64,000 bases of DNA from Gemmobacter sp. 24YEA27 (GCF_030052995.1 NZ_JASJPW010000001.1:1726001-1790000), one strand, 5' to 3'; shown: positions 27,151 to 35,499, counted from the stretch's first letter. The notes: generated by a model not told the origin, from the letters alone. Made by a program: numbers and translations.

Positions 27151-28221
27151 TTAGTTGCCTGCGATGAATTCAGCCCATTTTTCGCTGAGAACATCATAGT
27201 TATCGACCCAGTATTGCACATTCTGATTATAGGCCATCGCCTGTTTTTCGGGCGTATTGGTCATGAAAGAAGCGGTCAGCTCATCGACCTGCGGCTTCGA
27301 GTCGATATTGATCGGCGAGTACGAGGTCTCTTCGGCCATTTTGCTTTGGGCGTCGGCGCCGAGATAGGCATTGATCAGAGCATGGGCGGCGTCGACATCC
27401 TTGACGCCGACCGGGATGGTGATCTGATCCTTCACGACAACCCAGTCCTGCCAGACCGGCTGATAATTCGCGCCATTTTCCAGCGCGGCCTTGCCCCGGC
27501 CGGACCAGACCATGACCATATCAACCTCTCCCGATTCCATCATCTGCGCGCTTTCCGCGCCGGTGGTCCACAAAACGAGGCTGTCGCGCATCGATCGCCA
27601 TTTGTTCAGGCCACGGTCGATATCTGCCGGGAAAAGATCAGCTTTTGCCACGCCGTCATTCAAAAGCGCGAGCTCGATCATATAGCCTTCGGCATCGGAA
27701 TAGCCGGGAATGCCACGGGTGCCGGGGAATTTCTCGGTATCAAAGAAATCCGCCCAGGAGGCCGGGCCGTTCTCGGGCCATTTGTCTTTGTTGTAGAGGA
27801 ACATGATCGCATAGTTCATCGCGGGAACTGAGCACTCCCCGACCTGGCCTTCCGGCACTTTCGAAATGTCGAGCTTCGAGAAATCGAGCTTCTGGAACAG
27901 GGTGCCACAATGGACAAAGGGGGTGTAGTCGCCGGTATCGACCACATCCCACATCACATTGCCGGATTCGACCTGGGCCTGGATCTTGGCGTTTTCGGTG
28001 GGGCCGTCCGACAGGAGCGTGACCCCGGATTGCGCCACGAACTGTTCAAGGGCCGCGATCTGGCCGTCCTGGAAAGTGCCACCATATGACACGAAGGTCA
28101 GCGTCTTGCCGGCAAGCGAGCCTTCGGCGGTTTCGCCTGCGACGGGGGTATCAGCCTGCGCCTGGAGGGAAAGGCTAAGGCCGAGGATCAGCGACAGGCC
28201 GGTGAGGTTTTTCAGCTTCAT
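27151..28221 (-). CDS. Periplasmic polyamine-type substrate-binding protein
   Basis: 356 residues. The signal peptide MKLKNLTGLSLILGLSLSLQAQA is followed by a type II binding fold (GKTLTFVSYGGTFQDGQ, VVDTGDYTPF, MNYAIMFLYNKDKWP). It resembles the PotD/PotF-like group that binds putrescine or spermidine in the periplasm. Gene order (regulator, binding protein, permeases, ATPase, oxidase, cupin) supports uptake and breakdown of an amine. Confidence 0.85.
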   Translation of the reverse strand: MKLKNLTGLSLILGLSLSLQAQADTPVAGETAEGSLAGKTLTFVSYGGTFQDGQIAALEQFVAQSGVTLLSDGPTENAKIQAQVESGNVMWDVVDTGDYTPFVHCGTLFQKLDFSKLDISKVPEGQVGECSVPAMNYAIMFLYNKDKWPENGPASWADFFDTEKFPGTRGIPGYSDAEGYMIELALLNDGVAKADLFPADIDRGLNKWRSMRDSLVLWTTGAESAQMMESGEVDMVMVWSGRGKAALENGANYQPVWQDWVVVKDQITIPVGVKDVDAAHALINAYLGADAQSKMAEETSYSPINIDSKPQVDELTASFMTNTPEKQAMAYNQNVQYWVDNYDVLSEKWAEFIAGN

Positions 28222-28255
28222 TGCGGTTGCTCCCTGAGTGTAAGGTTCTGTTTCT

Positions 28256-28987
28256 TCAGTTTTTTACGTGGGTCCGGTCTTCGCCGGATCTTTCGCTGAG
28301 GCCAGCGCGGAACGTATCGAGATAGCCGGTGGTCGAGGTGGGCGGTGAGGTCACGAAGAGGACCGAGGCCGGCCCCTTGCCCGTATTTGCGACCCGGTGG
28401 GGGATCGAGCTCTGGAATTCGATGCTGTCGCCCTCGTCGAGCTGGTAGCTCTGCGGGCCGAGGTCGATCTGCACCTTGCCGGCCAGAACGAGGATCATTT
28501 CATGTGAATCGCCGTGGCTATAGGCCTCGTCGCCGGTCGAGCCGCCCGGCTCGAACTCGGAGACATAGGCCTCGAACTGCGTCAGGGGCCGGCGCGAGAG
28601 CAGCATCTTCCGATGCCCGCTCATCTCGGGCAGGGTGGGGCGGTCCTTGCGGCGCAAGACCGGGTTTTGTGCGCTGTCGGTGAAGGCGAAAAGCTCGGAG
28701 ATCGAACAGCCGAAAGCATTGGCGATGCGGATCAGCGTTGAGGTGCTGGCACCGGTCAAGCCGCGTTCAAGCTGGCTGAGAAAACTGGCCGAAGTCCCGG
28801 TTGCATCGGCGAGCTGGCGAAGCGAGAGGCCGCTGGCCTTGCGCAACCGCCGCAGCCGCTCTGCCAGCAGCCGCTGCTGGTCCGAGGTTTCTGCCGTGAT
28901 TGTATCGCTGAGCTGTGACACCAGAATCTCCGCCCAAATGCCCGGGCCGGGGCGTGGATTAGCGGTTCGGGGTGGTCCACTGCACAA
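28256..28987 (-). CDS. XRE-family regulator with C-terminal cupin domain
   Basis: 243 residues. The helix-turn-helix (LSLRQLADATGTSASFL, LIRIANAFGCSISELF) is followed by a C-terminal cupin sensor (HGDSHEMILVLAGKVQ, EGDSIEFQSSIPHRVAN), the PuuR-type layout. It lies 34 bp upstream of the binding-protein gene in the same direction, so it probably controls the operon and itself, with the amine or a product as ligand. The N-terminal start is uncertain: several codons in the first 30 residues could begin the protein. Confidence 0.85.
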   Translation of the reverse strand: MCSGPPRTANPRPGPGIWAEILVSQLSDTITAETSDQQRLLAERLRRLRKASGLSLRQLADATGTSASFLSQLERGLTGASTSTLIRIANAFGCSISELFAFTDSAQNPVLRRKDRPTLPEMSGHRKMLLSRRPLTQFEAYVSEFEPGGSTGDEAYSHGDSHEMILVLAGKVQIDLGPQSYQLDEGDSIEFQSSIPHRVANTGKGPASVLFVTSPPTSTTGYLDTFRAGLSERSGEDRTHVKN

Positions 28988-29080
28988 GTGTTAAGTGATA
29001 CTTTATTTGTGGGCAATGATTCTGAACGCGCGGTGAAAAGAACTCATCAGACCGGTGGGCCTGACATGTTGGCTGCAATG

Positions 29081-29115
29081 AAAAACGCCGCCTGTCGCAG
29101 GAACAGGCGGCGTTT
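29081..29115 (-). terminator. Rho-independent terminator for minus-strand genes
   Basis: AAACGCCGCCTGT and ACAGGCGGCGTTT form a 13-bp stem with a short loop. On the minus strand the second arm runs into TTTTTC, so it stops transcripts arriving from 29131-30822. Confidence 0.8.
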
Positions 29116-29130
29116 GGAGGGGAGGGGCGA

Positions 29131-29310
29131 TCAGCGGCAAAGATGCCCCAATCTGTTCCTGGGGTCTTCGCCAAACCTGCCCAGCCAGTTGTGGAACACC
29201 ATCCCGAGATGTTTGGTAATCCTGACCTTTTGGGTAAAGCCACGGGCATCGGCACCGGCCGCGTCCTGACCGACCAGAGCGGCAATATCGGCTTTGATCG
29301 GGAGGCTCAC
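29131..29310 (-). CDS. Small hypothetical protein (59 residues)
   Basis: A short frame from GTG at 29310 to TGA at 29131, preceded by GGAG with a 6-nt gap (CGGAGCTGACC-GTG) and followed within 20 bp by a strong terminator. The protein (MSLPIKADIAALVGQD, ITKHLGMVFHNWLGRFG) is not recognised; it has one aromatic-rich helix and is basic at the C-terminus. Signals around it favour a real gene, but no homologue is known to me. Confidence 0.5.
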   Translation of the reverse strand: MSLPIKADIAALVGQDAAGADARGFTQKVRITKHLGMVFHNWLGRFGEDPRNRLGHLCR

Positions 29311-29413
29311 GGTCAGCTCCGCTCAGCTTTCGTCATGGGGCGCCCTGGAGAAGGGCAGCGCTCCGGTAAGGAATAAGGGTCTTTAAGCGGGGGTCGGCGG
29401 TGCTATTTTCCGG

Positions 29414-30822
29414 CTACCCCGACTGTGACCACCCGGTTACGTCCCCATGTTTTGCCTGATAGAGCGCATGATCCGCCTGCTGCATCAGGGCATCCGGAGA
29501 GGTTGCGCCGTCAGGCCGCGCGACGGCCAGGCCGATGCTGGTGGTGACTGCAATCAGGATCGGCACGTCGCCAACCCGCACGGGTTGTTCGGAGACCACA
29601 GTCAGCAGGCGCTCGGCCACTGATTGCGCCTGCTCAAGCGTGACACCATTGATCATGACCACGAATTCCTCGCCACCCACCCGTGCAAACAGATCAGCCG
29701 GGCGCAGCATCCGGACAACCCGCCGCGCGGTCTCGCGCAGGACCTCGTCACCGGCTGCATGGCCCCAGGTGTCATTGACGGATTTAAAATGATCGAGATC
29801 TATCATCATCATCGCGGTGCTGCGATCCGCTGCGGCAAGCCGCCTCGAGGCCTGTTCGTGGAAGGCAGCCCGATTGGTCACGCCGGTCAGTGCATCATGA
29901 CTGGCCAGATAGCGCAGCCGCTCGGTCAGTTCGTTACGGCTGCGCATCACGATGGCGAGGGTGATCGGCACCAGCGCAATCGCCGAGGCGCCAAGGCGGA
30001 ACGAAGACAGCGCGGCCTTGTCGGGGAAGCCGTCGAGATAGGGAACCAACCCGCTGGCGATCACCCCAAGTGCCATGACCCCGAAGACCAGCGTCAGCAC
30101 AGCGGTTGCAAAGACAGACCAGGTCAGTCCGCACCAGAGGAGCGCGAGGACAGGGAAGGCCACGGCACCGGGGCCACCGATCAACAGTGAGGCGATGAAA
30201 GTCAGCACGACCATCATGGCGGGAACAAGGTCGCTTCTGTCTATGAGATCAAGCCGGTACCAGTATTTCCTGATCTGCGCCAGGGGAGGAGCCGAGAGGA
30301 TCACAGGGAGAAAGGCGATGAAGGTGACGAACTCACCCGCCGTCCAGTAGACAATCCCGCTGAGCGCATCGCCGCCCCAGTACTTTATGCCGGCGATCCC
30401 CCCAGCAGTCCTGAGGCAAATCCGCCTGCAAGCGAGGCCAGTACGATCCACAGCATTGAAACCGGCTGTCGCAACTCGCTGATCTCGGCAGGCAGGCGGG
30501 TCAGTATGGCATAGGCGGTCGAGATACTGATGATATTGGCGATATTGAGGATCAGAGCTTTTTCGAGACCCGCTCCGGTCAGCAGATCGCCGATCATGAA
30601 CCCGGCGAAGCCCGCCAGCCAGCCGGGCGCCTGCGCCATGACCGGATTGCGCAGCATCAGTCCAAGCATGATCGCATTGGCCGGCCAGATACTGGCGAGA
30701 AAGCCGACCGGGCGACTGTAGATCCCGAAAAGGGTTGCCAGGAAGATTGTGGCAAACAGCACCCCGGCAGCCCGCCAGGCTTCAGGTACGGCCGCATCCC
30801 GGAGTTCCATATCTGCGTTCAT
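29414..30822 (-). pseudogene. MASE1-GGDEF diguanylate cyclase, split by one missing base
   Basis: The N-terminal half (30822 to about 30400) and the following part together form a membrane sensor with several hydrophobic segments (MASE1-like: GIYSRPVGFLASIWPANAIM). The C-terminal part (from about 30399 to 29414) ends with a GGDEF domain: IDLDHFKSVNDTWGHAAGD and active site ARVGGEEFVVM, with an RPAD inhibitory site five residues before GGEEF. The enzyme would make cyclic di-GMP. The two frames join at a C6 run on the plus strand (30398-30403), where one base appears to be missing. If it is a sequencing error, the protein is intact at about 470 residues. Confidence 0.7.
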
Positions 30823-31157
30823 CCGTAACCCCTTGCATTCCTCTGCCTGTCTGTCTGCCGGCCGGCTTTTGCCTGTCCCCGACTTCCGACCTCTGTTTTT
30901 GCAGATGTCCTGTCGGATCCAGGCCGCTTCCTGTTGTCAGACGGGGAGCATCCTCTGCACCACCAGACTGATCCGCGTCACAGAAGGACGGCTCGGGCCG
31001 ATATCCCGACAATCTGCATATGCTTTCGAAAAAAAGTGTTAACGCGGATCAGGTCAGGCGATGAAATGTCACGGCCACAGCGACAGCCACGGGCGCTCCC
31101 GCCCGGAGGCTCCGTGCTTGCGTCGCCGGGGCCGCGTCACTAGTTTTGATCCGTGAG
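30823..31157. other. Intergenic region before tRNA-Sec
   Basis: 335 bp between the diguanylate cyclase start and tRNA-Sec. It must contain promoters for both. No clear hexamers, riboswitch or hairpin stands out by eye. Confidence 0.4.
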
Positions 31158-31253
31158 GGAAGGGAATCGTCTCCGGTGGGGCGGTCGGTCTTCAAAACCG
31201 GTTGGGGCAGCGAGACTGTCCCGGGTGGGTTCGACTCCCACTCCCCTCCGCCA
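31158..31253 (+). tRNA. selC: tRNA-Sec (selenocysteine, anticodon UCA)
   Basis: 96 nt. It has a long 8-bp acceptor (GGAAGGGA with TCCCCTCC, one mismatch), an anticodon loop CTTCAAA (anticodon TCA reads UGA), and a long variable arm (TTGGGGCAGCGAGACTGTCCC), all hallmarks of selC. The T-arm is GGGTTCGACTCCC, and CCA is encoded (31251-31253). It indicates that this organism makes selenoproteins. The selA/selB genes and a UGA-containing gene are not in the window. The 3' end is the attachment site of the following island. Confidence 0.95.
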
Positions 31254-31307
31254 ATCGTTCAGTTTAAGTATTTTATTTTGCTTAGTTATTTCAGATTAGG
31301 CGAGCTT

Positions 31308-31333
31308 ATTCCGGCGTTCATTCCCCCACTTGG
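31308..31333. repeat. Inner direct repeat of the tRNA-Sec island, left copy
   Basis: 26 bp of ATTCCGGCGTTCATTCCCCC plus ACTTGG, 55 bp inside the left att site. The right copy at 35246-35271 is in the same orientation and differs at three positions. Probable integrase arm site. Confidence 0.6.
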
Positions 31334-31423
31334 CTACGGAACATTGCGGTATAAGCCGGAACGGCATCACTCGTTTGTGATCGCCGCGCCCCCAAAGACG
31401 TAGGAGCTAGGGCAGTGGGGAAG

Positions 31424-31687
31424 TCACCGCAGAACGCTGTAGACGTGGCTGGTGCTGCGGTTGAGATATCGTCCGAGCTCGCGGAAGCTCGCGCCGCCGT
31501 CCCGTAGTTCGGCCGTCTGCAAGCGCTCTTTCGCGGTGAGCAGGCGCCCGCGCCGGACAGCCCCAACTGATGCCCAGGGACCGGTGTCTGCTGCGATCAC
31601 CCCGGGCGGGATGATCTGGACGGGGCAGCGCACCGGGACGCCATAGCGGGCGGCGACCTCGGCCTGGACCTTGTCGGAATAGCTCAT
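31424..31687 (-). CDS. Small hypothetical protein, helix-turn-helix-like end
   Basis: 87 residues. The last 30 (ELRDGGASFRELGRYLNRSTSHVYSVLR) look like a helix-turn-helix of the kind used for DNA-end recognition. The N-terminal half has no recognised fold. The shape suggests a phage or plasmid regulator. It is the leftmost gene of the island. Confidence 0.5.
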   Translation of the reverse strand: MSYSDKVQAEVAARYGVPVRCPVQIIPPGVIAADTGPWASVGAVRRGRLLTAKERLQTAELRDGGASFRELGRYLNRSTSHVYSVLR

Positions 31688-31756
31688 GGGCTGGCCTCCA
31701 CATTTTTGGCGCCGTGAAGCATGTCGATCCCGGCATTGAGCCGGATCAGCGCGGCC

Positions 31757-31879
31757 TCACACCCTGAGGACCAAGGCCTTCCGGTCGTCGTCGGGCTGGT
31801 GGCGGGTGGTCATTACGAGTAGCTGAACCAGATCGCGCACGCCGGTCAGTTCATCGAGAGCGTCGAGGGTTTTGCGCAT
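31757..31879 (-). CDS. Very small hypothetical protein
   Basis: About 40 residues from the ATG at 31879 (MRKTLDALDELTGVRDLVQLL), predicted helical, with an overlap of 34 bp with the upstream gene. The overlap pattern is like phage operons, but no other support is available. Confidence 0.3.
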   Translation of the reverse strand: MRKTLDALDELTGVRDLVQLLVMTTRHQPDDDRKALVLRV

Positions 31880-32253
31880 TCGTCTCCCCCCACCAGCGCG
31901 CGGGCCTCGGCCCAGAACGGCGACGTATCGTAGTTCAGGCAAGTGAAATCGCCATGGCAGTGCGCGACCAGCGTCTTCGCCGTCATGTCCTGTGCGGTGG
32001 TGGGCGGGATCGCCGTTATAGCATCCTCAACCCGATCCCACTCCCGGAAGAAAAGCCGCTCGACTGCGTCGTCTTCGCCCTCGCCGGAAATCTCGTCGTG
32101 AACATATGCCCGAGCGGCATCATTTATGTCCACGTACCTGCGATGCAGGGCCATGATCGGCGTTTCGGACAGGTGCAGGGTGCAGGCGCCAACCGGGATC
32201 GTGCAGCCCAGCACCGCGGCAGGAGCGAGCGAAAGAATGTCGCGCCGCTTCAT
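31846..32253 (-). CDS. Putative exported protein with Tat-like signal, unknown
   Basis: 135 residues. MKRRDILSLAPAAVLGCTIP is a twin-arginine-like signal followed by a Cys that could serve as a lipobox. The rest (EDDAVERLFFREWDRVED, AKTLVAHCHGDFTCLNY) is unrecognised. It follows the DnaA-like gene with a 4-bp overlap, so it is in the same operon. The layout resembles the small exported protein at 4444-4749 of the first element. Confidence 0.5.
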   Translation of the reverse strand: MKRRDILSLAPAAVLGCTIPVGACTLHLSETPIMALHRRYVDINDAARAYVHDEISGEGEDDAVERLFFREWDRVEDAITAIPPTTAQDMTAKTLVAHCHGDFTCLNYDTSPFWAEARALVGGDECAKPSTLSMN

Positions 32254-32522
32254 GCCTCACCCCTCCTGCGCCGCTCATTGATAACCGCGCTTCGGATGGT
32301 GCTGTGATCCCGGCCAAGAGCCATGCCGATCCTGGGATAGCTCATGCCGTGGCGGCGGGGGGTGAAGCAGACCAGGGCGCGCAGCCTGAAGTCCTTCTGC
32401 TTCCGACCAGGCCCGAAGATCACCGCAGGCTTCACTCCGGCCTCTTTCGCCACCTGGCGGGCAATCTCGCGCACAGTCACGCGCTCCATGCGGAGCGATG
32501 CTTTGTCACCCTCGGTTTTCAT
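32250..32522 (-). CDS. DnaA domain-IV-like DNA-binding protein
   Basis: 90 residues from the ATG at 32522 (MKTEGDKASLR). The C-terminal two thirds match the DnaA C-terminal helix-turn-helix: GVKPAVIFGPGRKQKDFRLRAL, then SYPRIGMALGRDHSTIRSAV, which corresponds to the GRDHST signature that reads the DnaA box. There is no AAA+ domain, so it would bind DnaA-box-like DNA as a lone module, perhaps a phage regulator or decoy of replication initiation. The start is chosen because the preceding small gene ends in ATGA here. Confidence 0.65.
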   Translation of the reverse strand: MKTEGDKASLRMERVTVREIARQVAKEAGVKPAVIFGPGRKQKDFRLRALVCFTPRRHGMSYPRIGMALGRDHSTIRSAVINERRRRGEA

Positions 32523-32690
32523 GCCGACACCCCCGTTTTGATCAGGCGCTGGGCGTGGCGCAGATAGCTGACGGCCTCGGGGGGGCGGATGCGGCGCGGT
32601 GATCGCGTCCAGCGCAAGGGCAACATCGTCGTGCAACTGGTCACGGCGAACGGGTGGCAGTTGGAACTGCCCCATATCGTGCTTGGTCAT
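32519..32690 (-). pseudogene. Small phage-type protein, apparent one-base insertion
   Basis: From the ATG at 32690 the frame reads MTKHDMGQFQLPPVRRDQLH, ALDAITAPHPPP. At a C7 run on the minus strand (G7 at 32579-32585 on the plus strand) the frame would continue EAVSYLRHAQRLIKTGVSA to a TGA overlapping the next ATG (ATGA) if one base is removed. The overlap and the sensible reading suggest that the gene is about 55 codons with an extra base at the run, from sequencing or mutation. Confidence 0.4.
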
Positions 32691-33083
32691 GGTTCTTCTC
32701 TCGGTTCAAGCCTGTCACAGCCTTCACCAGTGTCGGACTGGCGGCCGGGGGGTGACAGGTCGTCGAGAGACGACTGGATCGCTTTTATGGGTTTCCCCAC
32801 TGGACAGCACGATCCACCCCGGCCATAATGGTCAGGTTGGAAACGTGCCGCTAAGCGCGTCCGGTACACCCCGCCAATGGTGTTTTCTCAGCCTCTCCCA
32901 CGTCGCCAAACGTGGAAACGTCTCTCGCCAAAGAGACAAGGATGCGGCCTATCTCGATCAGGGCTGTCACACCCACTGGCCACATTGCATCCGAGCCAAA
33001 CGAAAATCAAGCACAACCCTTCGGGTTTCGGCTTGCGTTTTGGTTGACGCCCGCGCCGGAGCTGACGCACTGTCTCCGCCATT
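32691..33083. other. Divergent control region of the island
   Basis: 393 bp without a gene. It contains GTCGTC-GAGA-GACGAC (about 32760-32775), a compact palindrome, and a longer hairpin at 33008-33035 (CAAGC...GCTTG around AACCC-TTC-GGGTT) followed on the minus side by ATTTTC, which could terminate. Promoters for the minus operon and for the small plus gene at 33084 should lie here. Confidence 0.4.
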
Positions 33084-33329
33084 GTGGAGGATCATATACG
33101 CGCAGCCATTTTCGGCGTTCTCATTTCAGCACTCCCCGCAGCAGCGGAAGAGATGAGCGGCGCAGACCGCATGAAGACCAAAGAGTGCCGTCATGCTTCT
33201 TTTGATCTAAGCGAGGCCAACCGAGACATCGAGAGGTGGGACAAAGGGGATCGTCAGTGGGCGTATGACCAGTGGGGCAGTATGGCCGAAAAGCTCGTGA
33301 CCAATCGTCGCTTCATGGCGCAGGTCTAA
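33084..33329 (+). CDS. Small exported protein, unknown; start codon uncertain
   Basis: 81 residues from GTG at 33084. The N-terminus RAAIFGVLISALPAAAEE looks like a signal peptide ending at AAA-EE. The mature part (ANRDIERWDKGDRQWAYDQ, EKLVTNRRFM) is not recognised. A good GGAGG stands 5 bp before ATACGC, exactly where an ATG would be expected, so the original start may have been lost by G-to-A change and the GTG upstream is only a fallback. Expression is therefore doubtful. Confidence 0.4.
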   Translation: MEDHIRAAIFGVLISALPAAAEEMSGADRMKTKECRHASFDLSEANRDIERWDKGDRQWAYDQWGSMAEKLVTNRRFMAQV

Positions 33330-33489
33330 GACGCCATGGTTGCTGACTGCATTATGGGCCGAGATCCGAACGGCGACTGAATACGCCATTCGTACCGACC
33401 CCTTGGCGGAGATCTCCGCTCTGGCCGACCGCCGAAACGAAAAGAGCCGCCCACTGCATCCGGGGCGGCTTGGCCGGCGTCGATAACCT

Positions 33490-33603
33490 CTTTGACTATG
33501 CTGAGGAAAGGCGCGAGGCGGCGGAGGCATGGGCGCGGTTCGTCGACGAGTTGGTCGAGGGTCGGTCCGGGAAATCCAGAAATGTAGTTCAGCTCAGGGG
33601 TTA
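33490..33603 (+). pseudogene. Possible C-terminal tail of a second integrase
   Basis: A plus-strand frame reads DNLFDYAEERREAAEAWARF, DELVEGRSG and NVVQLRG then stops. This layout (a helical AEERREA segment, then NVV-LR) is like the last 40 residues of P4-type integrases. No catalytic domain is attached, so this would be a left-over from an older insertion in the same place. Weak evidence. Confidence 0.25.
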
Positions 33604-33761
33604 AGAAATCCCAAAAGGTTTTGGATTTTCCCAGAGCAAGAAAGCTTGCTTAGGGCCAGGACCCACTGAGTATCACCTCGCGGCGAGATTGCAGTTCCGC
33701 GAGGAGACTGGCCGATGAGCAACCCTTTTTGGCTGATGGATGTTCTCCTTGAAAGTCGGCT

Positions 33762-34286
33762 TCATGCCTGGAGCGCGTGAGCGCTACTAAGCTGTTGCGC
33801 GAGTAGGCTCTTCGTCTGGGCAGTCTCTGGCAGGATCTGCGCCAGCAACAGGATCAGATCGAGGCCAATCTGCTCCTGTGCTACAAGCGTGTCGGTGAAG
33901 TGACGCGAGGCGTCCGAAATGCCAGCGAAGGTGCGGGCGATGTTTTCGAGATGCTTCTCGCGGCCCTGCCGCCGCTCCAGATCGGCCCGAAGCGCGCGGG
34001 CGGTGTCGCGACCAAAGAACCCTTCGGCACACTTGTTTCCGCACAGAGCAATGCTGCCATCCTCCAGCCCGACCGTGAAGCCGCGATTATGCCGCTGATG
34101 GGTGTCGCAGAAAGCGCAATGCACCTGATCCGCGACATTGTAGCTGTTCAGATAGGTGACGGGCTTCGTACCCTTTGCCACCACCGGCACAAGGCCATCC
34201 TGTCCGGCAGGATCGGCAATGAAGAGCTTGCCCGATTTCCGGCTGAAATCCCTGGCATCGAACCCGACATGAATGGTCACGGTCAT
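33762..34286 (-). CDS. Hypothetical protein with Cys-rich motif
   Basis: 174 residues. HCAFCDTHQRHNRGFTVGL followed by ALCGNKCAEGFFG gives CxxC and CxxxC pairs that could bind zinc. The C-terminal half is helical (ARALRADLERRQGREKHLENI). No family recognised. It starts 3 bp after the truncated integrase gene, so it may now be read from the integrase promoter. Confidence 0.5.
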   Translation of the reverse strand: MTVTIHVGFDARDFSRKSGKLFIADPAGQDGLVPVVAKGTKPVTYLNSYNVADQVHCAFCDTHQRHNRGFTVGLEDGSIALCGNKCAEGFFGRDTARALRADLERRQGREKHLENIARTFAGISDASRHFTDTLVAQEQIGLDLILLLAQILPETAQTKSLLAQQLSSAHALQA

Positions 34287-34289
34287 GGG

Positions 34290-35225
34290 TCATCCCCTTC
34301 TCGTGTGAATGTGAGAGGCCGGGACGCGCACCTTGCGCACGGTGCCCAGCATTGAAAGCTCGCCCTCGGCCTCACGCAGCAAGGCGATAGCCCGCTTCGA
34401 TAAGGGCACCCGATGGGGCCGCTTCATCTTCATCCGATCCGCAGGCACATTCCAGGCGCGCGTCTCGAAGTCAATCTCCTGCCATCGGGCGCCTCTGGCC
34501 TCAAGCGACCGGGCGCAGGTCAGGATCAGAAACTCCAGGCACAGCCGAGTTGAAAGCCCGGCCTTGGACTGGTGGACTGTTGCCAACAGTCCAGCGACTT
34601 CATTGTAGGGCAGGGCGCGCCGGCGCTGCCGGGGCTCACTCTGCTTCGGCAGGGCATCGGTCAAGCCAATTGCCGGATTGTCTTTGCGCCACCCCCTCGC
34701 GATGGCCGATTTCATCACCTTGCTGATCCTCTGGCGGATCCGTGGCGCAGTTTCGGCCTTGGCTACCCAGATCGGGCACAGGATCTCCAAGACGTCCGAA
34801 CTGGTCACTTCGGAAACCTTCGTGCGCCCGATGCTCGGAAAGACCTAGGTTTCCAGTGTGCTGAGGAACTGATCGGAGTGCTTCTTGTTTTTCTAGCTGG
34901 GGGCAAGCATCTCGTGGATGCTACGGGCCTCATCTTCGAAGGTGACGATCTCCTGGCGGGCGCGCCGGTTCTGGAGCGGATTGCCGCCGGATCGCGCCAG
35001 CTTGCGATTTTCATACGCGGCAATTCTGGCCTCGGCGAGGGTGACGAAATCGACGCTGCTCATTCCGAGCTCGCATCGCTTGCCGTTGATGACTATCCTT
35101 TGGATCCAGAATTTGGCACCGGTCGGATCGACGCGAAGGAACAGGCCGTGTCCGTCGAAGTACTTTGCGGGCTTGGTGACGGTCTGGACGTGCTTGGCTG
35201 TGAGGCTTTTCGCAGGTCTTCGCAA
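34290..35225 (-). pseudogene. P4-type tyrosine integrase, broken
   Basis: The N-terminal arm-binding DUF4102-like region is present (KHVQTVTKPAKYFDGHGLFL, TLAEARIAAYENR), and the core-binding region follows. Two in-frame TAG codons interrupt it: after EMLAPS, and before VFPSIGR, at positions where tryptophan or tyrosine is usual. The catalytic domain has its arginine (LTCARSLEARGARW) but stops soon after GELSMLGT, so the HxxR box and the tyrosine nucleophile are missing. All pieces are in one frame, so this is true decay rather than a homopolymer artefact. It lies at the attR end of the tRNA-Sec island. Confidence 0.8.
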
Positions 35226-35245
35226 AACAGATAACCTAACCTTTC

Positions 35246-35271
35246 ATTCCGGCATTGCTTCCCCCACTTGG
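35246..35271. repeat. Inner direct repeat of the tRNA-Sec island, right copy
   Basis: ATTCCGGCATTGCTTCCCCC plus ACTTGG, 23 of 26 bases as in the left copy at 31308-31333 and in the same orientation, 117 bp inside the attR repeat. Probable integrase arm site. Confidence 0.6.
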
Positions 35272-35388
35272 TGCGGGCTTGCCGTGAACGTTAGCGGAGC
35301 ATCTTGGAATATGGCAAGGCGATTTAGCTCAATAAAACAAGGCGTAAAAGTCGCTGACGGAATATGACGGAAATGGCGGAGGCAGACG

Positions 35389-35401
35389 CTCCCCTCCGCC
35401 A
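35389..35401. repeat. attR of the tRNA-Sec island
   Basis: CTCCCCTCCGCCA, an exact 13-bp copy of the tRNA-Sec 3' end (31241-31253). It also takes part in a short inverted repeat GGCGGAGG...CCTCCGCC, which is a caveat because a hairpin could give the same bases by chance. Confidence 0.65.
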
Positions 35402-35499
35402 GATATTTTGCGTAATATTTGATTTATATCAAAATAATTCTCGAATCTCTTGCATTTCAGACGTTTTTTCCCACGATTGAACAAGGCACAATCAAGACC

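Larger units (their letters stand above)
31241..35401. mobile_element. Genomic island integrated in tRNA-Sec
   Basis: About 4.15 kb between two copies of CTCCCCTCCGCCA (31241-31253 in tRNA-Sec; 35389-35401). A tyrosine-integrase gene lies at the right end and points inward. A second pair of direct repeats, ATTCCGGCnTTnnTTCCCCC (31308-31333 and 35246-35271, 23 of 26 identical), lies inside each end, as expected for integrase arm sites. Genes inside are small, mostly unknown and phage-like. The integrase is broken, so the island is fixed unless helped. Confidence 0.75.

Noticed and set aside
31158..31253. Selenoprotein gene near tRNA-Sec
   Set aside because: No frame around it has an in-frame UGA with a following SECIS-like stem and a known selenoprotein motif. 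tRNA-Sec only shows that selenocysteine is used elsewhere.
35375..35402. Terminator in place of attR
   Set aside because: GGCGGAGG...CCTCCGCC can pair, but no T-run follows, and the 13-bp identity with the tRNA-Sec end together with the inner repeats favours an att site.
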